A stretch of DNA of 42,373 bases, from the IMG/VR virus record IMGVR_UViG_3300036804_000043, positions 1 to 42,373 of that record; one strand, 5' to 3'. A program made the position numbers and the translations under genes. Source of the DNA: a virus. Below the pieces are notes generated by a model that was given only the letters and a program-made list of their open reading frames with translations, searched no databases and was not told the origin of the DNA. Shown piece after piece: positions 6,817-14,590 of the stretch (positions are counted from its first letter, which is position 1; each line of letters opens with the position of its first letter).

Positions 6817-9219
6817 TTACTCACCGCTGAAGATCCCCGGACCCGCCGGGGCCGGTTCGCGCACGTCGCGCAGGTTCCGGAAACCCTTCTTGCCCTTGTG
6901 TGGACCCGACCCCGCACCCTCCATCACGCCCGGGAATGTCCGCACCGCGTCATAGAACTTGTTGCGGGTCATGGGGTGTTTGATCCCGCACTCATCGACC
7001 CACTCGCGGTACCGGTTCCATGCGTCCGGCTTGTTGACGAACGAGCCTTCGGAGACTTCGTATTCCTCTCCGATGAACCCTGACAGCGGGTGCGACGCGT
7101 CCCGGTAGTGGGCCGTCCGACGCTCGACCGACGTCGGGAAGTCGAGACCCTGCCCGGCCGCATACTTCGCGAACCAGCGGACCGCACCGGCAACCGCCCA
7201 TGCGGCGATACCTTCGCGCTCCCGCTTGAGCGTCGACTGAAGGTGTCGATCCTCGCGGCCCCGGAAATCCTGCTCCCACGGCACGACACGAACACGCTGC
7301 CAAAGGGCCGCGTCCGTCGCGTCGACCTCGGGCACGTAGTTGGTATCCACCTGCACCAGGCACGACGGCTTGAACGTGATCTCATTCCGCGCGTACACGC
7401 CCCGGGCCGAGATGGTCTGATCGCCCGTCACGGACTTCATGAGCGCTTGATCGAGCGGCATATGGGCGGGCCACTCCGACGAGATCACGAGCCGCTTACC
7501 GCGCAGTCCCACGACGTCCGCGCGCGGGCCGCCCGACTCGCGCCGACGCTGGAACAACGACGCGTCAACTCGGTGCGCCGCAGCGCCGAACACGTCTTCA
7601 AGAGTCGCCGTGAACGTCGTCTTACCGTTCGTCGTCGGCCCCACGTGCATCACGAAACAACGCTCGACCGACAGACCCGACAGCCCGTAGCCGACGAGTT
7701 CCTGAAGGAACCCGCCCATGGCGTCACTCTCCGGGTGGCACTCCCGAATGAACTGGTCCCAACGTGGGGCCCGAGCCTCCGGCTTGTAGTCCACACCCAC
7801 GAAGAACGTGTTCATGTCCGCCGGGTTGTGCTCCGTGATCTCACCCGTTCGCAGGTTCACCATGCCGTTACGGAACGCAATCTGTTCCGCGTTCGCGTCG
7901 AACTGGTCAACGGTCGCGTACACACCGGGAATCGACGACAGCATGTCGACCATGCCGCGCACCTTCTGCGCATCCTGCGACCGCTGAACCCACTTGCTAT
8001 GCGCGTCCGGGTTCGAGTGGCCGGACTCCTCCCCCATCGACCGGATGACGGCGCGAACGTCCGCGTACAGAGCTTCCGTTGGGACCTGCTCCCACTTCTT
8101 GCCCTGCCACTTGAACACGCCCGCACCAGGCACCATGCGGACATGTCCGCCGAGCCGGTTAAAGAGACGCTGCGCGTTCCCGAGGTCCGTCAACGGGAGC
8201 GGGGCACCAGGGGCGGAATTCCGGTCCTGCGTCCGCTCAACCTTCGGTTCGGGCTCATCGGCGCGAACCAACACCGCGCGACGTACGGCCGCATGGAACG
8301 CGCCCGCGAACTCCTCGGGGCCCTCGGCCCTCCAGTCCGTAAGGTCGAGCCCCGCCGGGATGCCTTCGAGCCGACGCACCATCACACCTTCGCGGACGAG
8401 AGCCTTAGCCAACTCCTCCGTGAACGCCTCCCCCGCCTTGTCCCGGTCACCGGCGAGCACAACATCAGCGTCTCCGAGACCGGCCGCTATCTCCCGTATC
8501 AGAGACACGTTCCGGGCCATACCCGCACCCCGGACCATGACGACGTTGTAACCCTGTGCCCACGCCGTGAGACCGTCGCTCGGGCCCTCGGTGATGACCC
8601 ACGTGTCGAAACCCGAGTCATTCCGCAACACGCCGTACTTCGACCACGTGCCACCGGAGTTGGAAAGCGAGACCCACCGCACCGGGCACCGGCCGGACAG
8701 GTCGCGGCCCTGCGCGCCCCGCGCCATGCCGTCGAACCCGAAGAACGGGACGACGAGACGCGGATACCGCGCGAACGTGTCGCTCACAAAGTCAGGGTTG
8801 CCCCCGGTCGGCGCGTACGCGGCCAGCTCCAGCCGCGCGAACTGGTCGGCGGACAGCCCGAATCGGTGCGTCGCGTACTGCTCCGCCGCCTCGGTCGCGT
8901 CCAGGTCGACGAGACCGTCAAGCCACATCCGGAGGGCCGCAACCTTGCCAGCGTCGACCGGGGCCGCAGCCGCCGACGGGGCCGTCTCGACCCCTTCAGC
9001 GTCCACGTTCTGTATGTCGCCCCATCCGAGGCGGGCCGCCTTCAGGACGTCGCCGGTAGCGCAGTTGGCCCGGCAGGATACGCCGAGCTTGCCGTTCTCG
9101 TGCAGCGACAGCCACAGCGACGGCGAGCTATCGGCGTGCGCCGGACACCGGGCCAGCCACTCCCCCGGCTTGTAGTCCTCGGCTCCGCCGAGTCGTTCGA
9201 AGATGGTCGACAGCTTCAT
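6817..9219 (-). CDS. Primase-helicase (CHC2 zinc, TOPRIM, superfamily 3 helicase), 800 aa
   Basis: The protein would make primers and unwind DNA at the fork. Residues 25-53 form a zinc ribbon (CPAH, then CRANC). A TOPRIM segment follows around 210-280 (WVITEGPSDGL, then VVLAGDRDKAG). The C-terminal half is a D5-like superfamily 3 helicase with Walker A GPTTNGKTTF near residue 533 and a Walker B-like KRLVISSEW. A copy of the dispersed palindrome falls at about residue 334 (QDRNSAPGAP), between the primase and helicase parts. The ATG is behind AAGGAGAGAG. The upstream 18-bp motif lies 44 nt away. Confidence 0.95.
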   Translation of the reverse strand: MKLSTIFERLGGAEDYKPGEWLARCPAHADSSPSLWLSLHENGKLGVSCRANCATGDVLKAARLGWGDIQNVDAEGVETAPSAAAAPVDAGKVAALRMWLDGLVDLDATEAAEQYATHRFGLSADQFARLELAAYAPTGGNPDFVSDTFARYPRLVVPFFGFDGMARGAQGRDLSGRCPVRWVSLSNSGGTWSKYGVLRNDSGFDTWVITEGPSDGLTAWAQGYNVVMVRGAGMARNVSLIREIAAGLGDADVVLAGDRDKAGEAFTEELAKALVREGVMVRRLEGIPAGLDLTDWRAEGPEEFAGAFHAAVRRAVLVRADEPEPKVERTQDRNSAPGAPLPLTDLGNAQRLFNRLGGHVRMVPGAGVFKWQGKKWEQVPTEALYADVRAVIRSMGEESGHSNPDAHSKWVQRSQDAQKVRGMVDMLSSIPGVYATVDQFDANAEQIAFRNGMVNLRTGEITEHNPADMNTFFVGVDYKPEARAPRWDQFIRECHPESDAMGGFLQELVGYGLSGLSVERCFVMHVGPTTNGKTTFTATLEDVFGAAAHRVDASLFQRRRESGGPRADVVGLRGKRLVISSEWPAHMPLDQALMKSVTGDQTISARGVYARNEITFKPSCLVQVDTNYVPEVDATDAALWQRVRVVPWEQDFRGREDRHLQSTLKREREGIAAWAVAGAVRWFAKYAAGQGLDFPTSVERRTAHYRDASHPLSGFIGEEYEVSEGSFVNKPDAWNRYREWVDECGIKHPMTRNKFYDAVRTFPGVMEGAGSGPHKGKKGFRNLRDVREPAPAGPGIFSGE
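8208..8229. repeat. Dispersed palindrome inside the primase-helicase gene, copy 5
   Basis: A 22-bp copy with arms CAGGGGC and GGTCCTG around GGAATTCC. It is read in frame as QDRNSAP, in the Pro/Ala-rich link between the primase and helicase domains. It lies in the open frame and does not interrupt the protein. Confidence 0.85.
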
Positions 9220-9263
9220 TCGGGTCTCTCTCCTTACCCTCGTGTTCTCGTTCGCATGGGTCT

Positions 9264-9281
9264 AGTGGGCAAGGGGGGACA
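9264..9281 (-). promoter_or_regulatory. 18-bp conserved upstream motif, copy b
   Basis: Minus strand TGTCCCCCCTTGCCCACT, between the resolvase stop (9285) and the primase-helicase start (9219). This copy matches the consensus at every position. Confidence 0.65.
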
Positions 9282-9284
9282 CCC

Positions 9285-9641
9285 TCACTCGTCCAGTGAT
9301 TCGACCCCTAGGACGACCGCACGGAGCCGTCGGAACTGCTCCAGCGACATGACCACGTATGAGCCCTGCGGGCCCTTCCCGCGCCGCTTCACGACCGCCG
9401 CACCGAACGGGGTGTCGGCCGCCTCGGCTTCCCGCTCCGCCTGGTCGACGAACGACGCAAGGTTGATCTCTTTATGGTTCTTCGCCTCCAGCGTCCACGG
9501 CCACGCGTCCAAATCGCCCGTGTCGCGGTAGCCGGTCTGTGCTTTCCGGAACGCCAAAAGACGGCGGTCCGCGAGACCTTCGTTCAGGTACTCACGGACC
9601 GCCGACTCAAAGGCAGTTCCCTTGCGCTTAGCGGCTGTCAC
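9285..9641 (-). CDS. Holliday junction resolvase-like nuclease (118 aa)
   Basis: The layout fits an HJC/VRR-type PD-(D/E)XK nuclease: KGTAFESAVREYLNEG at the start, then DTGDLDAWPWTLEAKNHKE, where Asp and the E-A-K triad form the core, then FVDQAEREA. The C-terminus is beta-rich (GSYVVMSLEQFRRLRAVV). Such proteins cut branched DNA made during recombination or replication. The start is GTG (VTAAKRKG), within the end of the 39-aa gene upstream, so translation is coupled. It lies next to primase-helicase, which suits a DNA-processing role. Confidence 0.75.
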   Translation of the reverse strand: MTAAKRKGTAFESAVREYLNEGLADRRLLAFRKAQTGYRDTGDLDAWPWTLEAKNHKEINLASFVDQAEREAEAADTPFGAAVVKRRGKGPQGSYVVMSLEQFRRLRAVVLGVESLDE

Positions 9642-9747
9642 CGCGAGCCACCCGCACAGCAGCGATCACAACGGCGACCACCGACAGGGCGAGCCACGAA
9701 CTCACCACGCCGACAAGCACCCACCCCAACGCATCCCACGGACTCAC
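9628..9747 (-). CDS. Tiny single-pass membrane protein (39 aa)
   Basis: The GTG start (VSPWDALGWVLVGVV) overlaps the upstream stop as GTGA and has GAGGAGG just ahead. Almost the whole chain is hydrophobic (WVLVGVVSSWLALSVVAVVI) with a basic end, RVARGDSR, predicting one membrane helix with the C-terminus in the cytoplasm. The start of the resolvase gene lies inside its last codons. Role unknown; phage membrane miniproteins often modify host functions, but nothing here shows which. Confidence 0.65.
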   Translation of the reverse strand: MSPWDALGWVLVGVVSSWLALSVVAVVIAAVRVARGDSR

Positions 9748-9935
9748 TCCGTACCCTCCTCGTTCACCCAATGCACGTACGCACCGCGCATCGTGGCCAC
9801 TCCAGCGGCCAACCACACACGGTCAAAGTCCCTACGCCTGCGGGCAGATGGACGGAACACGAGAACGTCACCCGTACCCATCTGCCGAATGTCACCGAGG
9901 GCCGGGGCCTGGTCGGCGTTCACAACACGAATCAC
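9744..9935 (-). CDS. Small hypothetical protein (63 aa)
   Basis: A GTG overlapping the upstream stop (GTGA) gives VIRVVNADQAPALGDIRQMG. The sequence GDVLVFRPSARRRRDFDRVW then AAGVATMRGAYVHWVNEEGTE suggests a small beta fold with a basic loop. Five genes from 10255 to 9285 overlap end to start. No family is recognised. A GTG 15 nt earlier in the same frame is a less likely start. Confidence 0.65.
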   Translation of the reverse strand: MIRVVNADQAPALGDIRQMGTGDVLVFRPSARRRRDFDRVWLAAGVATMRGAYVHWVNEEGTE

Positions 9936-10255
9936 TTGACGTGCCCCCACGACGTGCCCTTGACGATGTGTCGAGCCGCGCGGGTCGAGATCCCGAATGC
10001 AGCGGCCAGCCGAGCCAGGTTCGCGCCAGCCTCGGCCGCATGCCGGATAGCTCGAACCTTCTCCTCGTTCATCTTGGCCGCGCCGTTGCCGGTACCGGTC
10101 GACGGATGCAGCGACACACCGAAGCCACCGCCGGGCGGAGACTGGACGGAAACGCCCGCCTCACGGTCGAAGTCGTCGGCGATGGCGGCCAGTTCGGCGT
10201 ACGAGACGCCCGGGGCGCGGAACGGGTAGCGCATGATCTCTTCGGCGGTACGCAT
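9932..10255 (-). CDS. Helix-turn-helix protein (107 aa)
   Basis: The C-terminal half, MNEEKVRAIRHAAEAGANLA then RLAAAFGISTRAARHIVKG, has the pattern of a helix-turn-helix of the type found in HNH-nuclease DNA-binding tails and small resolvase-like regulators. The N-terminal part (AEEIMRYPFRAPGVSYAELA) is separate, and a glycine-rich link (PPGGGFGVSLHPSTGTGNG) joins them. It could be a transcriptional regulator, possibly a repressor. The ATG is behind TAGGAGAGAAC. It is first in a five-gene coupled operon ending with the resolvase. Confidence 0.65.
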   Translation of the reverse strand: MRTAEEIMRYPFRAPGVSYAELAAIADDFDREAGVSVQSPPGGGFGVSLHPSTGTGNGAAKMNEEKVRAIRHAAEAGANLARLAAAFGISTRAARHIVKGTSWGHVK

Positions 10256-10285
10256 GTCTGTGTTCTCTCCTAGGTATCTGTGTCA

Positions 10286-10309
10286 GCAGGGCCGGAATTC
10301 TGGACCTGC
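10286..10309. repeat. Dispersed GAATTC-centred palindrome, copy 6
   Basis: A 24-bp copy with GCAGG and CCTGC ends and GAATTC in the middle, with imperfect inner arms. It follows the small hairpin at 10318-10342 at the end of the gp3-like gene. Confidence 0.9.
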
Positions 10310-10317
10310 CCAAGGGT

Positions 10318-10342
10318 GGGGCCCGCCTCCTCGACGGGCCCC
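10318..10342 (-). terminator. GC-rich hairpin past the gp3-like gene
   Basis: A stem GGGGCCCG with CGGGCCCC lies 12 bp past the stop at 10354. It lacks a T-run, but together with the palindrome at 10286 it forms two hairpins in a row, which may serve as terminator. Confidence 0.5.
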
Positions 10343-10353
10343 AACTCGCGGAC

Positions 10354-11088
10354 TTAGAACGGCGGCTCGTCGTACGCGGACGAGTCGTTCAGGACAGCGT
10401 CAATGTCCGCCGGAACGCGGCCGTGAACGTCGATGACCGGCTTTCGGTAGGCCACATCGACACCGGCCTTAGTGGTGAACTGCACCAGCTCCAGCCGCAG
10501 GGTGCAGAGGGCCGGACCGCCCACACGCTCAAGCGCGTTCTCGACCTCGTGAAGGACCTTCACCAGCTCCCAAGAGCCGGACACGAAACGGAACTTGCCA
10601 AGCTGCGGATCGTCGGCAAGACGGAACTTGACCTCGACCGAGGGGGCCGGGCCACGGCCGGACTTGGCAGCCGCCTTGCGGTCTGCGAGCAGCTTCGGGC
10701 AACCGCACGGGGTGCCCTTGTCCTCGTCGGGAGAAAGGAACGACGCGCCGTCACACTCGTGAATAGGGCCCTGTCGACCCCACAGGACCATGCGGGCCCT
10801 GATGGCGTCCAGACCGTCGATGACGACCTTTACGGCGTCCTTCTCGGTCAGGATCTCAAGGCCGTCCTCGGATGCCGTCTCCCACTCCTCGGGCCGTCCG
10901 CCCATCAGTTCAGAGATCGCCTTAGCGGTCTCCGGGTCGCCGGTCGTGACGCGCCACTCGCTCAGGCTCTCCGGGCGGTTGCCGTTCATGCGGCCCGAAC
11001 GGAAGCGGCCCACCGTGTCGTTCTTGAACATGCGCGGCTTGGGCTTGGCGTCGGGGTCGGTGTCGAAGATCGCGAGGGAACGAGACAT
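10354..11088 (-). CDS. phiC31 gp3-like recombination directionality factor (244 aa)
   Basis: The start MSRSLAIFDTDPDAKPKPRM, the FRSGRMNG and WRVTTGDPETAKAISELMGG stretches and the length match the gp3 family of phiC31 and phiBT1 as I remember it. In those phages gp3 binds the serine integrase and turns it from integration to excision. A short cysteine cluster (HECDGASF, then PCGCPKLL) could bind zinc. As in phiC31, the gene is far from int, among DNA metabolism genes. An alternative is a replication-associated protein of the same fold. GGAGAATTCCGC precedes the ATG. Confidence 0.75.
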   Translation of the reverse strand: MSRSLAIFDTDPDAKPKPRMFKNDTVGRFRSGRMNGNRPESLSEWRVTTGDPETAKAISELMGGRPEEWETASEDGLEILTEKDAVKVVIDGLDAIRARMVLWGRQGPIHECDGASFLSPDEDKGTPCGCPKLLADRKAAAKSGRGPAPSVEVKFRLADDPQLGKFRFVSGSWELVKVLHEVENALERVGGPALCTLRLELVQFTTKAGVDVAYRKPVIDVHGRVPADIDAVLNDSSAYDEPPF

Positions 11089-11189
11089 GCGGAATTCTCC
11101 TGTGTGGCTTGTGAGTTGGGGGTGCGACGAGAGGGGCGCGTGTCCACGCGGCGGCGGCCGTCTGCCGCGCCCCTCCGTCGTATGTGTGA

Positions 11190-11207
11190 AGTGGGCCAGG
11201 GGGGACA
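11190..11207 (-). promoter_or_regulatory. 18-bp conserved upstream motif, copy c
   Basis: Minus strand TGTCCCCCCTGGCCCACT, 101 nt ahead of the gp3-like gene and 12 nt past the exonuclease stop. It is the copy farthest from its start codon among the five protein-coding cases. Confidence 0.6.
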
Positions 11208-11219
11208 GTCCCCGACGGG

Positions 11220-12014
11220 TTACTTCGCCCGTCGCTGCGTACCGGTGACCAGCGCGGTACCGCCCGAGGCGACCGGCTTACCGATGACCTGCTTCGACGT
11301 CTCGCGGTCCCAGTCGAACGTCTTACGCAGCGCAAGGAACTGCTCAAACACGCGGTCGGACACCTCAACCGGCTTGAACGCCCACTGTTCCGGGGTGATG
11401 TGCAGGACCGCCCCCGCGCGGATGTGCGGCATGGGGGTCTCATTGCCGTCCGCGTCAATGATCTTGTCGGCGTAGGCGTAGGCCGTTGCCTGAAGGCTCA
11501 CATCCGGGTAAGTCGCCTTCGACGTCTTCCAGTCGAGAACCGCGATCTCGCCGTCAACCTTCGCGATGGCGTCGAACGACCCCGCGTAGTTGTGGGTGTC
11601 GCTCCATGCCACGTCTTCCAGACTGATGAACTCCGGCTGCACCGTGTCAAGGAACTCACTGAAGTGCGCCCGGTAGGGCTCAAGGTCGGGATGCACGCGC
11701 CGGACGATCTCACCGCGCGCCAGCCGCTCGAACATGTCGTGTGCGTCCGAGCCGATGTCGGCCCGCTGCTTCGTGTACCGGCGCGACGCGCCCTTGACGT
11801 AGTCGATCGCGCCCTGTCGGTCATTCATCGCGAGACCGACGAGAGAGCCGATGTTGTCGACGGCGCACTCTGCCGCCATCTTCGCGGCCCAGAAGGTGAG
11901 GAACGGCTTAGGCAGCATTCCAATCACACTCGTCACGCCCGGGGCCTTAACGCCCGTCTCCGGCTCGACGTAGAACCGGGAACCGCCGCGCATGATCGTG
12001 TTTACGTTCGACAC
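11220..12014 (-). CDS. RecB/Cas4-type PD-(D/E)XK exonuclease (264 aa)
   Basis: The active-site series of the RecB-like nuclease family is visible: an N-terminal GVTSVIGMLPKPFL segment, GSDAHDMFERLARG, then YAGSFDAIAKVDGEIAVLDW followed by KTSK, and SLQATAYAYA. The catalytic Asp, the D-W-K core and the following Gln-x3-Tyr motif are all in place. Such phage proteins process DNA ends for recombination or replication. The ATG giving MSNVNTIMRGG lies behind GAAGGAGAGAC. The 18-bp motif is 55 nt upstream. Confidence 0.85.
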   Translation of the reverse strand: MSNVNTIMRGGSRFYVEPETGVKAPGVTSVIGMLPKPFLTFWAAKMAAECAVDNIGSLVGLAMNDRQGAIDYVKGASRRYTKQRADIGSDAHDMFERLARGEIVRRVHPDLEPYRAHFSEFLDTVQPEFISLEDVAWSDTHNYAGSFDAIAKVDGEIAVLDWKTSKATYPDVSLQATAYAYADKIIDADGNETPMPHIRAGAVLHITPEQWAFKPVEVSDRVFEQFLALRKTFDWDRETSKQVIGKPVASGGTALVTGTQRRAK

Positions 12015-12069
12015 TCTGTCTCTCCTTCGCTCCCCCGTTGCCGGGGCTCGTTCTCTTGCGAAGGGGTTT

Positions 12070-12087
12070 AGAGGGAAAGGGGGGACA
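12070..12087 (-). promoter_or_regulatory. 18-bp conserved upstream motif, copy d
   Basis: Minus strand TGTCCCCCCTTTCCCTCT, 55 nt ahead of the exonuclease gene. It immediately follows, in the direction of transcription, the 84-bp hairpin repeat at 12095. Confidence 0.6.
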
Positions 12088-12094
12088 CCCTAGG

Positions 12095-12178
12095 GAAGAA
12101 AGAAAACGTCTTCCCTCTCCTTCTTTCCTGATACGCACATAAGAAAGAAGGAACGGGAAGACGTTTTTCGTCTTCTCT
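12095..12178. repeat. 84-bp hairpin repeat, copy A
   Basis: Outer arms AACGTCTTCCC and GGGAAGACGTT enclose a second perfect 9-bp stem (CCTTCTTTC with GAAAGAAGG) and the loop CTGATACGCACATAA. The right outer arm can instead pair with the following CGTCTTC around TTTTT. A second copy, differing at five positions, is at 37000-37083. T-rich tails on both strands fit a two-way terminator. The rest of 12179-12315 holds only a terminator. Confidence 0.85.
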
Positions 12179-12247
12179 CACCGGCCGGAGCGAGAGAGAC
12201 CGACCCCGCCGGAGGGGCGAGGCCGTGAGCGCCCGCGTGCGGGCATG

Positions 12248-12286
12248 AAAAAGGGCCCCCGCTCCCAGTGGTGGGAACGAGGGCCC
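12248..12286 (-). terminator. Rho-independent terminator
   Basis: On the minus strand GGGCCC and its complement close a stem that also includes GTTCCC/GGGAGC, followed by five T residues. It lies 30 bp past the gene at 12316-12504. Confidence 0.8.
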
Positions 12287-12315
12287 GAGGCCGTCAGACG
12301 ACCGTGTGCGGCTTC

Positions 12316-12504
12316 CTAGCTAGCGGACGGGGTGAACTCCTCGGCCGCCGCTTCGTTCAAGGCGCGCGCTACGCGCTCGGCCGCCTCGGCGGACCGGTAG
12401 CGGTTGATCAGCCGGTCACCGCGCCCCGCCGAGCGGGACACGTCGAACGCGGGCTCTCCGAGTGCCGCGCTCCGGTCGTCTACGCCGTAGATGGGGGTGG
12501 TCAT
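12316..12504 (-). CDS. Small hypothetical protein (62 aa)
   Basis: The ATG of MTTPIYGVDDRSAALGEPAF overlaps the upstream stop as ATGA, so translation is coupled. It is a charged, helical protein: NRYRSAEAAERVARALNEAA looks like one amphipathic helix. There is no membrane segment. It is the last gene of the three-gene group 12316-13038, closed by the terminator at 12248. No family is recognised. Confidence 0.7.
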   Translation of the reverse strand: MTTPIYGVDDRSAALGEPAFDVSRSAGRGDRLINRYRSAEAAERVARALNEAAAEEFTPSAS

Positions 12505-12719
12505 TCCGCCGTGTCTCCCGTGTCCTGAGTCTCGATCATGGTCAGTAGCTGATTGAGGCGGGATGCCGCCCCCTGGAACCCCTCGGGAGTGGGCCCGTGG
12601 TCGTCGCCCCACTCGCCCCGCTCGAAGAAACGAGCGATATCGATCGGCGCATCCACGGGGTGGATGTTCTCCCACGCCCACCGCAGACCCTCGGCGGTGA
12701 ACGGCCCCGAGCTAGTCAC
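12501..12719 (-). CDS. Small hypothetical protein (72 aa)
   Basis: The GTG start (VTSSGPFTAEGLRWAWENIH) overlaps the end of the upstream gene by 8 bp. The first half has several aromatic residues (LRWAWENIHP, IARFFERGEWG); the second is a helix (SRLNQLLTMIETQDTGDTAE). Function is unknown. The tight overlaps on both sides support a coupled operon. Confidence 0.7.
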   Translation of the reverse strand: MTSSGPFTAEGLRWAWENIHPVDAPIDIARFFERGEWGDDHGPTPEGFQGAASRLNQLLTMIETQDTGDTAE

Positions 12720-13038
12720 GCTTCACCGCCGGGCCGTCGATGCCGTCCGGGAAGTCGTAGACCGTTCCCGCGTCCGGCGGAATCTGGACCGTGATCGTCT
12801 CGACCTCTTGCGGCTCGATCTCCTCCCCGGCCTCCCACGCCGCCGTAATGGCGTCGAGCCGTCGCCGGTAGCCGCGCGCCAGCATCTCCCACCCTGCGCG
12901 CCGGATGCTGCCCGCAGGTTCCTGCGCGGCCCGCTCCTCCCACTCCTCGGCCTCACGCGTCCACCCCTGGCAGGTAACCGCGTAGTCGTCGTGCGTCAGC
13001 TCCAGCGTGATGCGCCGGGTCTCTTCTGGCCTGCTCAT
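12712..13038 (-). CDS. Hypothetical protein (108 aa)
   Basis: The ATG giving MSRPEETRRITLELTHDDYA is behind GGAGAGCAGCAC. A beta-strand start (RRITLELTHDDYAVTCQGW) leads into a long charged helix (AEEWEERAAQEPAGSIRRAG) and a second one ending at EIEPQEVETITVQIPPDAGT. The pattern suggests an alpha/beta fold, with no known family. It begins a three-gene overlapping group. The frame extends farther upstream but has no better ribosome site. Confidence 0.7.
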   Translation of the reverse strand: MSRPEETRRITLELTHDDYAVTCQGWTREAEEWEERAAQEPAGSIRRAGWEMLARGYRRRLDAITAAWEAGEEIEPQEVETITVQIPPDAGTVYDFPDGIDGPAVKRD

Positions 13039-13050
13039 GTGCTGCTCTCC

Positions 13051-13092
13051 AAAGGAAGGGAAGGGGGCCCGCTCCCCCACGGAACGGGCCCC
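13051..13092 (-). terminator. Terminator hairpin
   Basis: On the minus strand a strong GGGGCCCGTTCC/GGAGCGGGCCCC-type stem lies 12 bp past the stop of the coiled-coil gene, followed by a pyrimidine tail with several T residues. Confidence 0.7.
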
Positions 13093-13103
13093 GGTTGGTG
13101 TGA

Positions 13104-14387
13104 CTACTTGGCTTCTTCCGGCTCCGGAGCCATGCGGTCGCGGACGGCCTTGATCCACTCCTCCAGCTTGTCCAGGTGGCCGAACGCGTCGGCGATGTCC
13201 TTACCGCCCAGGTCATCGAAGTACGCGATGTCGAGCGACTGCGCGGCTTCTTCGAGCTTGCCGAGCAGCAGCGCCACGCGCGCCCGGGGAGCGGCCTTGG
13301 TGGCCTTGTCAGCCGCTCCGGCCGCCTCGGTGGCTGCGCCCTCGGCCTTAGACGTGGCGGCCTCCAACTCGCGCTTCTGTGCGTTCTTCTCGTTCTTCAG
13401 CTCCAACGCCGTCTTCGGCTTGATCTTCAGCACGCGGAACACCGCATCGGAGAGGGATTCACCCTCGTTGACCTTGACGCCGGAGTAACGGGCCCGCCGC
13501 TCCTCACTCGCACCGTCCAGAGCGCGAACCGCCTGCACGCGCACCGCGTCCATCTGCCCACTGATGGACGTCTGGATGCGCTTGCGCTCCCGGTAGACGT
13601 CCGACTCTTCGTCGAGCCCCGCCGTGCTGATACCGCCCTGTTCGTACACAGCCTGCGCAGCGTCGCGGTATGCCTGCGAAGTCGCCTTCAGGTCCGGCAG
13701 ACCACGCTTGTCCGACAGCCGCTCGCGCACCTGGAACAGAAGCTGCGCGGTCTCGTTCGCGCCCTGCGCACCCTTGACGACTGCGGCAGTCGTCTCCCGA
13801 ACCTTCTCGGCAGCCTGGCCGACCAGGGCGACAACTTCGGTGTCGTCCTTGTAGTTCTCCGAGGCCAGCGAAGGGGCCGCCGTCGCCGTACGTGTGGCGA
13901 CCGCCGAGCCCTTGGCCGCAGCCTTCGCCGCGTCGGCAATCTTGCTCTGTGCCGCCTTCATGCGGGTCCGGAGCTGCGCGCGCTCCGTGCCGGACACGGC
14001 CAGAATCAGCACCTCAATGCGCTTGACCGCCGTGTCGACCTGCTCCCCGGTGATGCCGCCCTTCTCCATCGACTCGACGAGCGCCGCCGCCTCGGCGTAC
14101 GACTTCTCAGCCTCGGTCGGCTCGGCCGTCTTCGTGTCCTTCTTGGTAGCCACTTCGTTACCCTCCGTGCTCGTGTTCCAAGTGTCAGAACTGACATGCT
14201 TCCCGCAGTTCCCGCAAAGCGCGGTTTCCGGGGAGTGCGCCCAGCCCTGCGGCTCCGCCGACTGCCCCTTGCAGAGCGTCTTACCGTCCCGCAGCGCGTG
14301 AGGAACCTTGCCCTTACCTACGGTCGCAATCTCCCCGCCCAGCTTCAGCACGTCGCCGACAGTCACGGTCCCCACCACTTGAAACAC
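13104..14387 (-). CDS. Large Ala/Glu/Lys-rich coiled-coil protein with N-terminal cysteine motif (427 aa)
   Basis: The full frame from GTG (VFQVVGTVTVGDVLKLGGE) has a beta-rich start and a possible zinc site (KTLCKGQ, then ALCGNCGKH). From about residue 78 the protein is helical and rich in Ala, Glu and Lys, with coiled-coil stretches such as ELKNEKNAQKRELEAATSKA. An internal GTG (VATKKDTKTAEPTEA) has a better site, GGAGGGTAACGAA, so two products may be made. Length and position do not match a structural gene. The function is unknown. A nucleoid-like or DNA-organising role is possible. Confidence 0.7.
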   Translation of the reverse strand: MFQVVGTVTVGDVLKLGGEIATVGKGKVPHALRDGKTLCKGQSAEPQGWAHSPETALCGNCGKHVSSDTWNTSTEGNEVATKKDTKTAEPTEAEKSYAEAAALVESMEKGGITGEQVDTAVKRIEVLILAVSGTERAQLRTRMKAAQSKIADAAKAAAKGSAVATRTATAAPSLASENYKDDTEVVALVGQAAEKVRETTAAVVKGAQGANETAQLLFQVRERLSDKRGLPDLKATSQAYRDAAQAVYEQGGISTAGLDEESDVYRERKRIQTSISGQMDAVRVQAVRALDGASEERRARYSGVKVNEGESLSDAVFRVLKIKPKTALELKNEKNAQKRELEAATSKAEGAATEAAGAADKATKAAPRARVALLLGKLEEAAQSLDIAYFDDLGGKDIADAFGHLDKLEEWIKAVRDRMAPEPEEAK

Positions 14388-14474
14388 CAGCTCTCTGTTT
14401 CCGCCCCCCGGCCTGTCCGGGTGACTCGGGCGTCACAGTACACCCACCCGATGGGGCCGAGCAACACGCCACCC

Positions 14475-14496
14475 CAGGGACGGAATTCCGGTCCTG
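14475..14496. repeat. Dispersed GAATTC-centred palindrome, copy 7
   Basis: A 22-bp copy (CAGGGAC and GGTCCTG arms), paired with copy 8 about 31 bp away. The stretch 14388-14590 holds these two palindromes and a terminator and no gene. Confidence 0.9.
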
Positions 14497-14505
14497 CGTT
14501 CGAGG

Positions 14506-14529
14506 GCAGGGACAGAATTCCGGTCCTGC
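14506..14529. repeat. Dispersed GAATTC-centred palindrome, copy 8
   Basis: A 24-bp copy with GCAGG and CCTGC ends and one arm mismatch (GACAGAATTC). This is the only place where two copies lie side by side, about three helical turns apart. Confidence 0.9.
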
Positions 14530-14542
14530 TCCGGAAACGCAG

Positions 14543-14584
14543 AAAAGGGCCCCGCCACCGATCCGAAGATCAGTAGCGGGGCCC
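14543..14584 (-). terminator. Rho-independent terminator
   Basis: On the minus strand a stem closed by GGGCCCCGC/GCGGGGCCC, with an inner CTGATC/GATCGG-like pairing and a TTCG loop, is followed by four T residues. It lies 7 bp past the gene at 14591-14806. Confidence 0.85.
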
Positions 14585-14590
14585 AAGGGG

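Noticed and set aside
7090-9531. Long plus-strand open frame (813 aa) opposite the primase-helicase gene
   Set aside because: It is Arg/His/Pro-rich, has no recognisable domain or ribosome site, and mirrors a clear conserved gene. Such shadow frames are expected in high-GC DNA. The same applies to 15981-17759 and 13176-14576 on the plus strand.
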